Below are positions 9,563-16,206 of a stretch of DNA of 18,683 nucleotides, one piece after another; position 1 is the stretch's first letter, and every line of letters begins with the position of its first letter. A program made the position numbers and the translations under genes. The DNA comes from Lutibacillus sp052034115 (GTDB lineage: Bacteria > Actinomycetota > Actinomycetes > Actinomycetales > Dermatophilaceae). Below the pieces are notes generated by a model. That model was not told where the DNA came from and made no database searches. It was given only the letters and a program-made list of their open reading frames with translations. The stretch covers positions 1 to 18,683 of the forward strand of contig JBPOIZ010000017.1 of assembly GCA_052034115.1 (NCBI GenBank), written 5' to 3'.

Positions 9563-9863
9563 GGTTCTCCAAACGTTGTACGTGCCGGGGATCGGTGCCC
9601 TGGTCCGCATGCAACGACGCGTCGGTCGGTGCATGACGGGGGCTGTCCTACGGCCCGGCCTGACGGTCCACTGTCCCGCGGGCCTCTTGCGAAGGTCAAG
9701 TTTTGATAACGGGGAGATGACCATTCAACGAGTCGAACGGGGTGACATGTCCCACATGTGGTATCCCATCCGTCACATCCGCACCACATGTCACATCAGG
9801 CCACGCGCCCCGTGTGACGTGCCCCATAGCGCGTGGGCACGGGTCGGCGGCCGAACCGGCGGG
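9563..9863 (-). promoter_or_regulatory. rpf leader/promoter region with clustered repeats
   Basis: A 301-base gap between tatD and rpf. On the plus strand GTCACATCC (9772-9780) and GTCACATCA (9790-9798) form a direct repeat with an 18-base period. A palindrome CCACATGTGG (9752-9761) and a further GTGACATGT (9742-9750) lie next to it. Such GTCACA direct repeats recall the MtrA boxes reported upstream of mycobacterial rpf genes; CRP-like GTGA/TCAC pairs are another reading. A short AT-rich patch with TTGACC near 9691-9696 could be part of a promoter. I see no c-di-AMP riboswitch. Confidence 0.4.
9800..9838 (-). terminator. Hairpin after tatD, possible terminator
   Basis: GCCACGCGC (9800-9808) pairs with GCGCGTGGGC (9829-9838) with one bulged base, and the loop of about 20 bases can fold further. 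It starts about 26 bases after the tatD stop. No U-tract is present. It would separate metG-tatD from rpf. Confidence 0.35.
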
Positions 9864-10712
9864 CTACCAGGGTCCGTAGAGGCGTTCGGCGTTGTCCGAG
9901 ACAGCCCGGCACAGGGTCGGCACGTCGACGCCGAGCACCCCAGCCATGACCCGCACGGTGAGCGGCAGCAGGACCGGCGCGTTGACTGCGCCGCGGTGCG
10001 GCATCGGCGTCAGGTACGGCGCGTCGGTCTCGACGAGCACCTGGTCCAGTGGCGTGATCGCGAGGGCGTCGCGCAGCCCCTGCGCGTTCTTGAAGGTGAC
10101 GGTGCCGGCGAAGGAGAGGTAGTAGCCCCGATCGACGCACTCGCGGGCCATTCCGATCTCACCGGAGAAGCAGTGCATGACGGTGTGCTCGGGGGCTCCC
10201 GCGTCGGCGAGGACGGCCAGGACGTCGTCGTGCGCGTCCCGGTCATGGATCTGCAACGGCTTGCCGACGGCCTTGGCCAGCTCGATGTGCCAGCGGAAGG
10301 AGTCGTGCTGGGCGGCCCGTCCGTCCGGGCCGGTGCGGAAGTAGTCCAGACCGCTCTCCCCGATGGCCCGCACCCGCGGGTGGGCGGCCAACGCCGCGAT
10401 CTCGGCATACCCGGCTTCCAGGTCGCCGCTGGCGGCCAGCCGCGGTGCCTCGTTGGGATGCAGCGCCACGGCTGCGACCACGCTGGGATGCGACTCAGCG
10501 GCCGCCACACCGAACCGGGAGCTCGCGACGTCGTAGCCGGCCTGCACGACCCGGGTGACGCCGACTCGGGCGGCGTCCGCGAGCAGGGCTTCTAGGTCGG
10601 GGGCCGGCCCGCCGTCCCGGGCGATGTCGAGGTGGGCGTGGTTGTCGACGACCGGGAGCGGGAGCGGGTCGGGCGCAGGTGGCGCGGTGCGCGCCCGCGG
10701 GTCGTCGGCCAC
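9864..10712 (-). CDS. tatD: TatD-family metal-dependent hydrolase (DNase)
   Basis: TIM-barrel metallohydrolase of the amidohydrolase superfamily. TatD proteins are 3'-5' exonucleases on DNA in the cytoplasm. From GTG 10712 it is 282 aa. All metal ligands are visible: H25 and H27 in NHAHLD, E119 in GESGLDY, H156 in QIHDRDAHDD, H180 in MHCFSG, and D230 in VETDAPYLTP. The frame is open to 10793 inside metG, but GTG 10712 starts one base after the metG stop and has AGGA just upstream, so it fits coupled translation. Second gene of the metG-tatD pair. Confidence 0.94.
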   Translation of the reverse strand: MADDPRARTAPPAPDPLPLPVVDNHAHLDIARDGGPAPDLEALLADAARVGVTRVVQAGYDVASSRFGVAAAESHPSVVAAVALHPNEAPRLAASGDLEAGYAEIAALAAHPRVRAIGESGLDYFRTGPDGRAAQHDSFRWHIELAKAVGKPLQIHDRDAHDDVLAVLADAGAPEHTVMHCFSGEIGMARECVDRGYYLSFAGTVTFKNAQGLRDALAITPLDQVLVETDAPYLTPMPHRGAVNAPVLLPLTVRVMAGVLGVDVPTLCRAVSDNAERLYGPW

Positions 10713-10713
10713 G

Positions 10714-12516
10714 TCAGTCCTCGCCGCGCATGCGGTCCAACTCGTCCTGGACGACCGACGGGTCGAACTTGGTGAAGACCGGCGTCGGCGCACCGATCGG
10801 GGTGCCCGGCACGACCGAGCGCGGCTCCCAGCGTGGGGTCGTGCCGTAGTCGCCGGTGATGACGGGGTATGCCGGTCCGCCGTCGAGGTCGTCCACCTCG
10901 ACCAGTTGCGGCATGGGGACGAACTCGCCGGCGCCGCCGAGAACCGTGTGGACGCGGTTGGCCCCGTGCGGCAGGAACGGCGCGGCCAACGTGTTGAGAT
11001 CGCTGACCGCCTGGATCAGCGTGTGCAGCACGGTCCGGCGGCGTTCCTGCTGGTCATCGGCCTTGAGCTTGAACGGCTCGGTGGTCGAGACGTAGGCGTT
11101 GGCCTCCCCGACGAGCCGCATGACCTCGGCGATACCGGCCTTGAAGCGCTGCCGTTCGATGTGGGTGCCGACCGTCGCGAAGCCCGCCCGGACCGCCGCG
11201 AGGAGGGCTTCGTCGACCGGCTGCAGCGGGCCGGGCTCGGGGATGGCGCCATACGCCTTGTGAATCATCGAGGCGGTGCGGTTGACCAAGTTGCCCCACC
11301 CTGCGACGAGCTCGGAGTTGTTGCGCTGGACGAACTCGGCCCAGGTGAAGTCACTGTCCTGGCTCTCGGGCCCAGCGGCACAGATGAAGTAGCGCAGCGG
11401 GTCGGGGCCGTAGCGTTCGAGCACATCACGGACGTAGATGACGTGTCCGCGGCTGGTGGAGAATTGCTTGCCCTCCATCGTCATGAACTCGCTGGCGACG
11501 ACCTCGGTGGGCAGGTTCAACACCCCGTATGCCGCACCGGGGGTGCCGCCCTGGTCTCCGGCACCGGCATACCCGAGGAGCTCGGCAGGCCAGATCTGGG
11601 CGTGGAAGGTGATGTTGTCCTTGCCCTGGAAGTAGTACGAGCGGGCCTGCGGGTCGTTCCACCAGCGGCGCCAGGCATCCGGGTCGCCGCTGCGCCGGGC
11701 CCACTCGATCGCCGCCGACAGGTAGCCGATGACGGCGTCGAACCAGACGTAGAGCTTCTTGTTGGGGTTGTCCTCCCAACCCGGCAGGGGCACCGGGATG
11801 CCCCAGTCGATGTCCCGGGTCATCGGGCGGGGCAGGACGCCGTCGAGGATGTTCGTGGAGAACTTGATGACATTGGGTCGCCACAGGCCGGTAGCCGCAC
11901 GCCCGTCGAGCCAGACGCGCAGGGCCTCGGCCAGGGCAGGTAGGTCGAGGAAGAAGTGGCTCGTCTCCTCGAAGCGTGGAGTCTCCCCGTTGATCTTGCT
12001 GCGCGGGTTGATCAGGTCGATCGGGTCGAGCTGGCGGCCACAGTTGTCGCACTGGTCGCCGCGCGCCTCGCCATACCCGCAGTGCGGGCAGGTGCCTTCG
12101 ATGTAGCGGTCGGGCAAGGTGCGGCCGGTCGAGGGGCTGATGGCCACGAGCTGGGTCTGTTCGATCATGTAGCCGTTGTCGAAGTTGCCGCGGAACAGTT
12201 CCTGGCTGACGGCATAGTGGTTGCGCGTGGTGGTGCGGGTGAACAGGTCGTAGGCCAGCCCGAGCCCCACCAGATCCTCGGCGATGACCCGGTTGTAGCG
12301 GTCGGCGATCTCTCGCGGCGTGACGCCTTGCTGTTCGGCCATGACCAGGATCGGGGTGCCGTGCTCGTCGGTGCCCGAGACCATGAGGACGTCGTGACCG
12401 GCCATCCGCATGTACCGACTGAAGACGTCGGAGGGCACGCCGAAACCGGCAACATGGCCGATGTGGCGCGGGCCGTTTGCGTACGGCCAGGCGACGGCGG
12501 ACAGGACGTGGCTCAT
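10714..12516 (-). CDS. metG: Methionyl-tRNA synthetase
   Basis: Class I aminoacyl-tRNA synthetase that charges tRNA-Met for initiation and elongation. It is 600 aa with the HIGH motif (18-21), a CP-domain zinc site of four cysteines (C143, C146, C156, C159), and a KMSKS-equivalent KQFSTSRG (350-357). The anticodon-binding helical domain follows, and there is no C-terminal EMAP/Trbp111 domain, as in short bacterial forms. ATG 12516 lacks a good ribosome site. TAGGAT at 12525-12530 (minus strand) is 8 bases upstream, which fits a leaderless mRNA. Its leader directly abuts the 3' end of a truncated-looking toxin gene. Confidence 0.97.
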   Translation of the reverse strand: MSHVLSAVAWPYANGPRHIGHVAGFGVPSDVFSRYMRMAGHDVLMVSGTDEHGTPILVMAEQQGVTPREIADRYNRVIAEDLVGLGLAYDLFTRTTTRNHYAVSQELFRGNFDNGYMIEQTQLVAISPSTGRTLPDRYIEGTCPHCGYGEARGDQCDNCGRQLDPIDLINPRSKINGETPRFEETSHFFLDLPALAEALRVWLDGRAATGLWRPNVIKFSTNILDGVLPRPMTRDIDWGIPVPLPGWEDNPNKKLYVWFDAVIGYLSAAIEWARRSGDPDAWRRWWNDPQARSYYFQGKDNITFHAQIWPAELLGYAGAGDQGGTPGAAYGVLNLPTEVVASEFMTMEGKQFSTSRGHVIYVRDVLERYGPDPLRYFICAAGPESQDSDFTWAEFVQRNNSELVAGWGNLVNRTASMIHKAYGAIPEPGPLQPVDEALLAAVRAGFATVGTHIERQRFKAGIAEVMRLVGEANAYVSTTEPFKLKADDQQERRRTVLHTLIQAVSDLNTLAAPFLPHGANRVHTVLGGAGEFVPMPQLVEVDDLDGGPAYPVITGDYGTTPRWEPRSVVPGTPIGAPTPVFTKFDPSVVQDELDRMRGED

Positions 12517-12524
12517 GGCCCCAG

Positions 12525-12530
12525 ATCCTA
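12525..12530 (-). promoter_or_regulatory. -10 box for a leaderless metG transcript
   Basis: TAGGAT on the minus strand with 8 bases to ATG 12516 and no ribosome site. The box overlaps the stop codon (TAG, 12528-12530) of the upstream toxin-like ORF, so the 3' end of that ORF is also metG control sequence. Confidence 0.45.
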
Positions 12531-13151
12531 TGGCGAACGCATGGGCATGCCTTTCAGGGGTGCGAGGCTTCCCCGAACCGTAGAGGCGGCCACTGAGGAT
12601 CGAGATGCCGTCAACCCGATGATGAACACACCCAGCAGCGACCTACGAACGTACAGATCGAAGCGCCGGCCCGTGCTCTGGGCATAAGCGAGACTGTCCT
12701 TCAACTGCAAGGTGAACGACTGACTCGCGACATTCTTGACCTCGGAGACGGCCTCGTCACTCAATCCATCGAGAATCCGCGTTCGAGTGCCAACCTGCAC
12801 AGTTGCCTTGGGCCCGATGTCGAAGGCAGACCGGACAGCGGCTTCGCCAGCCTGCCCAACTCGCACCGCCGCAGCCCCACCCGTTGCGGTGTTTGCGGCA
12901 ACACCGGTAGCCACCACGGTTTCGACTGATTCCTCGGCTCGACCCGGGTGCTGACCTGCGGAAACGTGCTCGGGCGGCTCGACGAGAACCTCGCCGGTGA
13001 CGTTGAAGGCCCCGACGCGAGTTTCAGCCCCGACCGACGCGGACGCGGATGCAGTTGTTCCGAGCAGGATCGCCACCAGCGCGGCGATCACAGCGGCTAG
13101 GAAAGGAACCACCCCGCGTGGTGCGTGGCGCTGCTGGCTGGCCGTGGTCAT
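12528..13151 (-). CDS. Exported toxin with restriction-endonuclease-fold domain, VAANT junction, abnormal C-terminus
   Basis: Small exported protein of 207 aa. A signal peptide or anchor spans about 12-38 (RGVVPFLAAVIAALVAILLG, then an Ala/Ser stretch). A short prefix follows, then VAANT (84-88), then a domain at about 96-170 with GQAGEAAVRS, an Asp in RILDGL (D128) and EVKN (E137, K139). This is the PD-(D/E)xK layout of the Tox-REase group of polymorphic toxins, ending in QLKDSLAYAQ and FDLYVR as in that family. After residue 169 the remaining 37 residues do not look like the family tail (usually gT-L-pPL), and neither other frame restores it. No immunity gene follows; metG starts 11 bases on. 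ATG 13151 is chosen over 13214 because the signal peptide then starts early and GGGAG lies upstream. Probably a DNase toxin that is now damaged or orphaned. Confidence 0.7.
   Translation of the reverse strand: MTTASQQRHAPRGVVPFLAAVIAALVAILLGTTASASASVGAETRVGAFNVTGEVLVEPPEHVSAGQHPGRAEESVETVVATGVAANTATGGAAAVRVGQAGEAAVRSAFDIGPKATVQVGTRTRILDGLSDEAVSEVKNVASQSFTLQLKDSLAYAQSTGRRFDLYVRRSLLGVFIIGLTASRSSVAASTVRGSLAPLKGMPMRSP
12884..12906 (-). repeat. VAANT-encoding junction repeat, copy 1
   Basis: This 23-base stretch is identical to 17317-17339. Its core GTGTTTGCGGCAAC (plus strand, 12889-12902) also occurs at 18498-18511. On the minus strand it encodes Val-Ala-Ala-Asn-Thr immediately before the toxin domain. 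Confidence 0.85.
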
Positions 13152-13228
13152 GGGCTCTTTCTCCCAGCCGCTGAGCCGCTGGGAGTGAGCGACTCGGTGG
13201 GGTCGGCAGGTCACCCGGGTTGGTGGCG

Positions 13229-13465
13229 TCAGGCGGGACGGCGGTCAAGTTCGTGTTCGACGGCCCGACGGATCCAGGCTGACACCGACCGGTCGTCAGC
13301 CTCGGCCCGTTCACGGATCGCGTCGAGTTGCTCGTCGGTGAACCGCACCGGGATCGGCGCGCTCAGCCGTCGGGAACGTCGACGCGGCCTGCCCTGGGGT
13401 TCCTGGTTCTCGGGTCGGGCGTAGAACTCGTACTCCTCGTCGGGAGTCATCTGATCAGTACTCAT
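13229..13465 (-). CDS. BrnA-like ribbon-helix-helix antitoxin
   Basis: Predicted antitoxin of 78 aa. The C-terminal half, PIPVRFTDEQLDAIRERAEA then DDRSVSAWIRRAVEHEL, is a ribbon-helix-helix DNA-binding and dimerisation fold. The N-terminal EEYEFYARPENQEPQGRPRR is probably the part that wraps the toxin. ATG 13465 overlaps the stop of the upstream toxin gene by 11 bases and has GGAGAG 6 bases upstream, so translation is coupled. By analogy with type II systems it neutralises the toxin and represses the operon. The frame is open to 13588, but those residues are a shadow of the toxin gene. Confidence 0.82.
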   Translation of the reverse strand: MSTDQMTPDEEYEFYARPENQEPQGRPRRRSRRLSAPIPVRFTDEQLDAIRERAEADDRSVSAWIRRAVEHELDRRPA

Positions 13466-13766
13466 CACGGTCTCTCCGGTAGGTCGATGCCAGACCGGCG
13501 CTGGCCTCGTAACAGCCGATCGGTCGGCACTGACTCGGGTCCTCGTCGCGTGCCGGTGCGATCGGAACAACCAAGACCCTGCCCTCAACCTCGGCGACCA
13601 TCAGCCAGTGCGCTGGTGGCTTCGCGGGGTAGAACAACGGATCGCTTTCCCAGACGTCAGTGACGTCCTGCATCCCCAGGTGGGGGTGCTTGAACAGGTG
13701 GGCGGCCTGGATGTCGACCTCGAACGGCTCCTCGCCGAGCAGGTCGGGATCGAGCAGATCACCCAT
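13455..13766 (-). CDS. BrnT-like toxin of a type II toxin-antitoxin pair
   Basis: 103 aa. The core FEVDIQAAHLFKHPHLGMQD, then VTDVWESDPLFYPAKPPAHW and EVEGRVLVVPI, matches the BrnT pattern: an FE-D-KA--L-KH-like start, an acidic turn, and a beta-sheet with a late Arg (RPIGCYEAS). BrnT proteins are ribosome-independent RNases of the RelE-like fold. Toxin-first order with an overlapping RHH antitoxin also fits BrnTA. ATG 13766 is the first plausible start. It has no ribosome site, but TATACG sits 9 bases upstream, so the mRNA may be leaderless. The similarity is moderate; the protein may belong to an actinobacterial sister family. Confidence 0.65.
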   Translation of the reverse strand: MGDLLDPDLLGEEPFEVDIQAAHLFKHPHLGMQDVTDVWESDPLFYPAKPPAHWLMVAEVEGRVLVVPIAPARDEDPSQCRPIGCYEASAGLASTYRRDRDEY

Positions 13767-13775
13767 GCAGGAAAG

Positions 13776-13782
13776 CGTATAC
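13776..13782 (-). promoter_or_regulatory. -10 box of the toxin-antitoxin operon
   Basis: TATACG on the minus strand (13781-13776), inside the palindrome GTATAC (13777-13782) and within a locally AT-rich patch. It is 9 bases before ATG 13766. The palindrome could also be part of the autoregulatory operator of the RHH antitoxin. Confidence 0.45.
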
Positions 13783-13867
13783 CAAACAACTACATTGTGA
13801 CGGGCACGCTTCTTGCGACCAGGGCGTGACACGTCTGGCAGATCGCGGCTCGCCCGTGGCGGGTCGG

Positions 13868-13987
13868 TCAGTTGTGGCGGTTGGCGGCGCGGGCGAGGGC
13901 TTCGGATAGGTATTCGACGGACGTGACGAGGTCCCAGAAGGCGTCATCGGCCGGGGTGATCCGCTTCGACCCGACCTGGCGGGACAA
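13868..13987 (-). pseudogene. 3' remnant of an unknown gene cut by the IS3 element
   Basis: An open minus-strand stretch of 39 codons ends at TGA (13868-13870) and starts at the left end of the IS3 element. It reads LSRQVGSKRITPADDAFWDL, then VTSVEYLSEALARAANRHN. Composition and amphipathic pattern look like a real helical C-terminus. I do not recognise the family. The missing 5' part should lie beyond the insertion and is not seen at the other side. Confidence 0.4.
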
Positions 13988-14040
13988 CCTGACACCTCAC
14001 GGCGAGTCCGGAGACCTGATCCGTTGGAAGGATGTAGGTC

Positions 14041-14364
14041 ATGGGACGTCCGTCGAAGTACTCCCAGGAGTTCCGGGAGCGTGCTGTGCGGCTGGTTGCC
14101 GGGCAGCGGGATGAGTACCCGAGTGAGTTCGAGACCATCCGTTCGGTGGCAGCGAAGCTGGGGATCGGTTCCCCGGCGACGCTGCGTAAGTGGGTGCGTC
14201 GCTTCGAGATCGACTCGGGAAGTCGGCCGGGGATGACCTCGGCCGAGCATGAGCAGGTCAAGGCACTCAAGCGTGAGGTTGCCGAGCTTCGGCGAGCTAA
14301 CGAGATCCTGAAAGCTGCCTCGAGTTTCTTCGCGGCCGAGCTCGACCGGCCCGGGCGATGGTGA
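14041..14364 (+). CDS. IS3-family transposase OrfA
   Basis: 107 aa. The N-terminal helix-turn-helix KYSQEFRERAVRLVAGQ, then SVAAKLGIGSPATLRKWVRR, and a C-terminal leucine-zipper helix LKREVAELRRANEILKAASS are typical of IS3 OrfA. GGAAGGAT lies just upstream of ATG 14041. The stop overlaps the start of orfB (ATG 14358 in the -1 frame), consistent with the programmed -1 frameshift that makes the OrfAB transposase in this family. orfA itself looks intact, but the element cannot transpose on its own. Confidence 0.93.
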   Translation: MGRPSKYSQEFRERAVRLVAGQRDEYPSEFETIRSVAAKLGIGSPATLRKWVRRFEIDSGSRPGMTSAEHEQVKALKREVAELRRANEILKAASSFFAAELDRPGRW

Positions 14365-14446
14365 TCGCCTTCATCACCGAGCACAAGGACCACCGGGTCG
14401 GTGACGGCCTGCGGTGGGGTGTCGAGCCCTTGTGTGACGTACTGAC

Positions 14447-14454
14447 TGAGCACG
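14447..14454. repeat. 8-bp target-site duplication, left copy
   Basis: TGAGCACG, identical to 15917-15924, directly flanks the IS256-family element. An 8-bp duplication is the family norm. Confidence 0.9.
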
Positions 14455-14493
14455 GAGGATGTCCCGAGTTCCGTGGAACTTCGGTGGCGGTCC
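14454..14493 (+). repeat. Left terminal inverted repeat of the IS256-family element
   Basis: It pairs with 15876-15916. The shared blocks are GGAGG-TGTCCCG, CGTGGAA and GGTGGCGGTCC. The first G (14454) is shared with the target duplication, so the exact end is ambiguous by one base. Confidence 0.8.
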
Positions 14494-14501
14494 GGTGAGC
14501 G

Positions 14502-15803
14502 TCAGGCTGCGCTCACGGTCTGAGTGTTGCACTCTGCACCGACACTTCGGGCAGCAACGTGCTGCTCGAGCGAGGTTCGGGGCGTCGGCAGGTGCAGGTG
14601 GCCGTTGACGCGGCGGAACTGCTTGGACGCCTCGACCATCCCGGCCGCGCACCAGCGGAGCGCCATCTGCCCGTCGCGCCACCGCTTGACGTTTCGGGCG
14701 TGGTCGCGGCTGATCGAGATCATCGACTCGATCGCGTTCGTGGATCGCAACGTGCGGGCCAGGGTGGGCGGCACGTCGAGGCGGAGCACCGTCAGGGTCT
14801 CGTGCAGGCCCTCCCGGAGCGAGCCTGCGGCGCCGGGGTGGGTCTTGTCGAGCTCCTTGGCCAGCGCTTCGAGGAGTGCCTCGGCCTCGAGTGCGGAGTC
14901 GGCGTGGTAGGCGGCGCGCATCCGCTTGGCGACCGGGCCGCGCATCTTCTCGGGCAGGTGGTCGCGCACGTTGCGGAGCTTATGGATCTGACACCTGGCT
15001 ATGACGGGCTGGTCGAAGACCTCCTCCACGGCTGCCTTGAGGGCCTTGGCGCCGTCGAGGACGGCCAGGATCGGCCGGGTGACGTCCAGGCCACGTTCAC
15101 GCAGCCCGACCAGCAGCCCACGAACCAGGGTGGTGTTCTCGGTGGAGCCCTCCACCACGGCCAGCGGGTGCTTGGTCCCGTCGATGTCGATGCCCAGCGC
15201 GACCACGCAGAGGTGGTCGGCGAAGTGGACCCCGTCGACCATCAACGCCACCAGGTCCAGGCCGGTCAGGTCGACTGAGAGCAGATCGGCCAGGGCGGTC
15301 TCGGTCATCGCGACGAACTTGCGCGAGATCGCCGACTTCGACGTCGAGCTCGCCTGCGCGGCAACCTCTTCGCCGACCGGCTCCAGCGCGATCGGGTAGC
15401 GCCGCGTCGAGATCCCGGCGAGCATCTTCTCCATCGCCATCCGCCCGAGCAGCTCGGTGCCGTTGAACACCTCGTAGGCCGGCACCGGAACCTCACCGGT
15501 CCCATCGGCAGTGCGGACCCGCGGTCGCCGCACCGGCACCCGTCGGCCACCCAGAGTGACCGACCCGTCCTCGGTGCCGTGCCGGATCGCGGTCCGGTCG
15601 GGGTCGTGCTTGCCCTTCGGGCCGCACGCCGCGGTCACGTCGGCCTCCATCAACTGCTGCATCACCTGCAGGCCCGCGCCGACTGCGAGAGCGAGCAGGC
15701 CCTCGCGCATGTCGGCAGCGATCTGGTCCATCGCGATACTCACCTGCTCCGGCACGGCGAGCGCACTCGTGTCGAACTCGGTCGTCTGGTACTTCTTGGT
15801 CAC
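14502..15803 (-). CDS. IS256-family (Mutator-type) transposase
   Basis: 433 aa, full length for the family. DDE catalytic residues can be placed at D190 (LMVDGVHFADH), D250 (AVLDGAKALKAAV) and E359 (RSTNAIESM). The Cys/His motif RCQIHKLRNV lies between the second D and the E, as usual for IS256/MULE transposases. Start GTG 15803 has AGGGG 6 bases upstream. No stops or frameshifts are seen, so the element should be active or recently so. Its stop is about 8 bases inside the left inverted repeat. Confidence 0.96.
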   Translation of the reverse strand: MTKKYQTTEFDTSALAVPEQVSIAMDQIAADMREGLLALAVGAGLQVMQQLMEADVTAACGPKGKHDPDRTAIRHGTEDGSVTLGGRRVPVRRPRVRTADGTGEVPVPAYEVFNGTELLGRMAMEKMLAGISTRRYPIALEPVGEEVAAQASSTSKSAISRKFVAMTETALADLLSVDLTGLDLVALMVDGVHFADHLCVVALGIDIDGTKHPLAVVEGSTENTTLVRGLLVGLRERGLDVTRPILAVLDGAKALKAAVEEVFDQPVIARCQIHKLRNVRDHLPEKMRGPVAKRMRAAYHADSALEAEALLEALAKELDKTHPGAAGSLREGLHETLTVLRLDVPPTLARTLRSTNAIESMISISRDHARNVKRWRDGQMALRWCAAGMVEASKQFRRVNGHLHLPTPRTSLEQHVAARSVGAECNTQTVSAA

Positions 15804-15875
15804 AGCGGTCCCCTGTTCCTGTCGGGTCGTCTTGGCGGACGCCCAACACCTACCTCACGGCAGGCGTCGAGCGGG

Positions 15876-15916
15876 GGACCGCCACCTCAAATTCCACGAG
15901 ACCCGGGACAACCTCC
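15876..15916 (-). repeat. Right terminal inverted repeat of the IS256-family element
   Basis: Complement of 14454-14493 with a few mismatches and one extra base. It lies upstream of the transposase start, where its promoter would sit. Confidence 0.8.
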
Positions 15917-15924
15917 TGAGCACG
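15917..15924. repeat. 8-bp target-site duplication, right copy
   Basis: TGAGCACG, matching 14447-14454. It rejoins the Leu-Thr-Glu-His-Gly codons of the IS3 orfB. Confidence 0.9.
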
Positions 15925-16206
15925 GGGTCACGATCCGGCCCTCGACGTATTACGAGTGGGTCAGCAAGGTCCCCACCAAACGGGCCCTGCGGGATGAGGA
16001 GGTCAGCGAGCTGATCCGGACGGCGCGCGAGTCCAGCCGTCTGATCGCGGCCTTGGGCAGCCGGAAGATGTGGCTGCTCCTGCGCAGGAAGGGTCATGAC
16101 GTGGCCCGGTGCACGATCGAGCGCCTGTACCGCGAGCACGGCTGGGAGGGTGCCCGGTACGGCAAGAAGCCCCGCACCACCATCCCCGACGAGGCTGCGG
16201 GTCGGC

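Larger units (their letters stand above)
14455..15916 (-). mobile_element. IS256-family insertion sequence (1462 bp)
   Basis: It is bounded by imperfect terminal inverted repeats. The left end reads GAGGATGTCCCGAGTTCCGT and runs to GGTGGCGGTCC ending at 14493. The right end, read inwards on the minus strand, is GGAGGTTGTCCCGGGTCTCG and runs to GGTGGCGGTCC at 15876-15886. The two arms match over about 40 bases with a few mismatches and one indel. It is flanked by TGAGCACG on both sides and holds one transposase gene. The fresh duplication and intact transposase point to a recent insertion. Confidence 0.93.
13990..16206 (+). mobile_element. IS3-family element, IS6110-like, truncated on the right and interrupted by an IS256 element
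   Basis: The left end is placed at TGACACCTCACGGCGAGTCC (13990-14009). With the following GGAGACC, TTGGAAGGATG and GTCATG it lines up well with the remembered left end and leader of IS6110. It carries orfA (14041-14364) and the first part of orfB. orfB similarity stops near 16206, before the DDE catalytic domain, and no right inverted repeat is visible. The right boundary is therefore a deletion point. An IS256-family element at 14455-15916 splits orfB. Confidence 0.8.

Noticed and set aside
9563..9863. c-di-AMP (ydaO-type) riboswitch before rpf
   Set aside because: Actinobacterial rpf genes often have one, but I could not find its conserved blocks in this leader. A covariance-model search (Infernal, ydaO-yuaA) would decide.
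10555..11943. Long plus-strand open frame opposite metG and tatD
   Set aside because: Antisense shadow; metG and tatD motifs are unambiguous on the minus strand.
12530..12670. Simple frameshift in the REase-like toxin restoring a normal tail
   Set aside because: One alternative frame stops quickly and the other gives no toxin-family ending; replacement of the tail is more likely.
13944..14453. 169-codon minus-strand frame across the IS3 left end
   Set aside because: Antisense to orfA; the composition is typical of a shadow frame and it crosses the element boundary.
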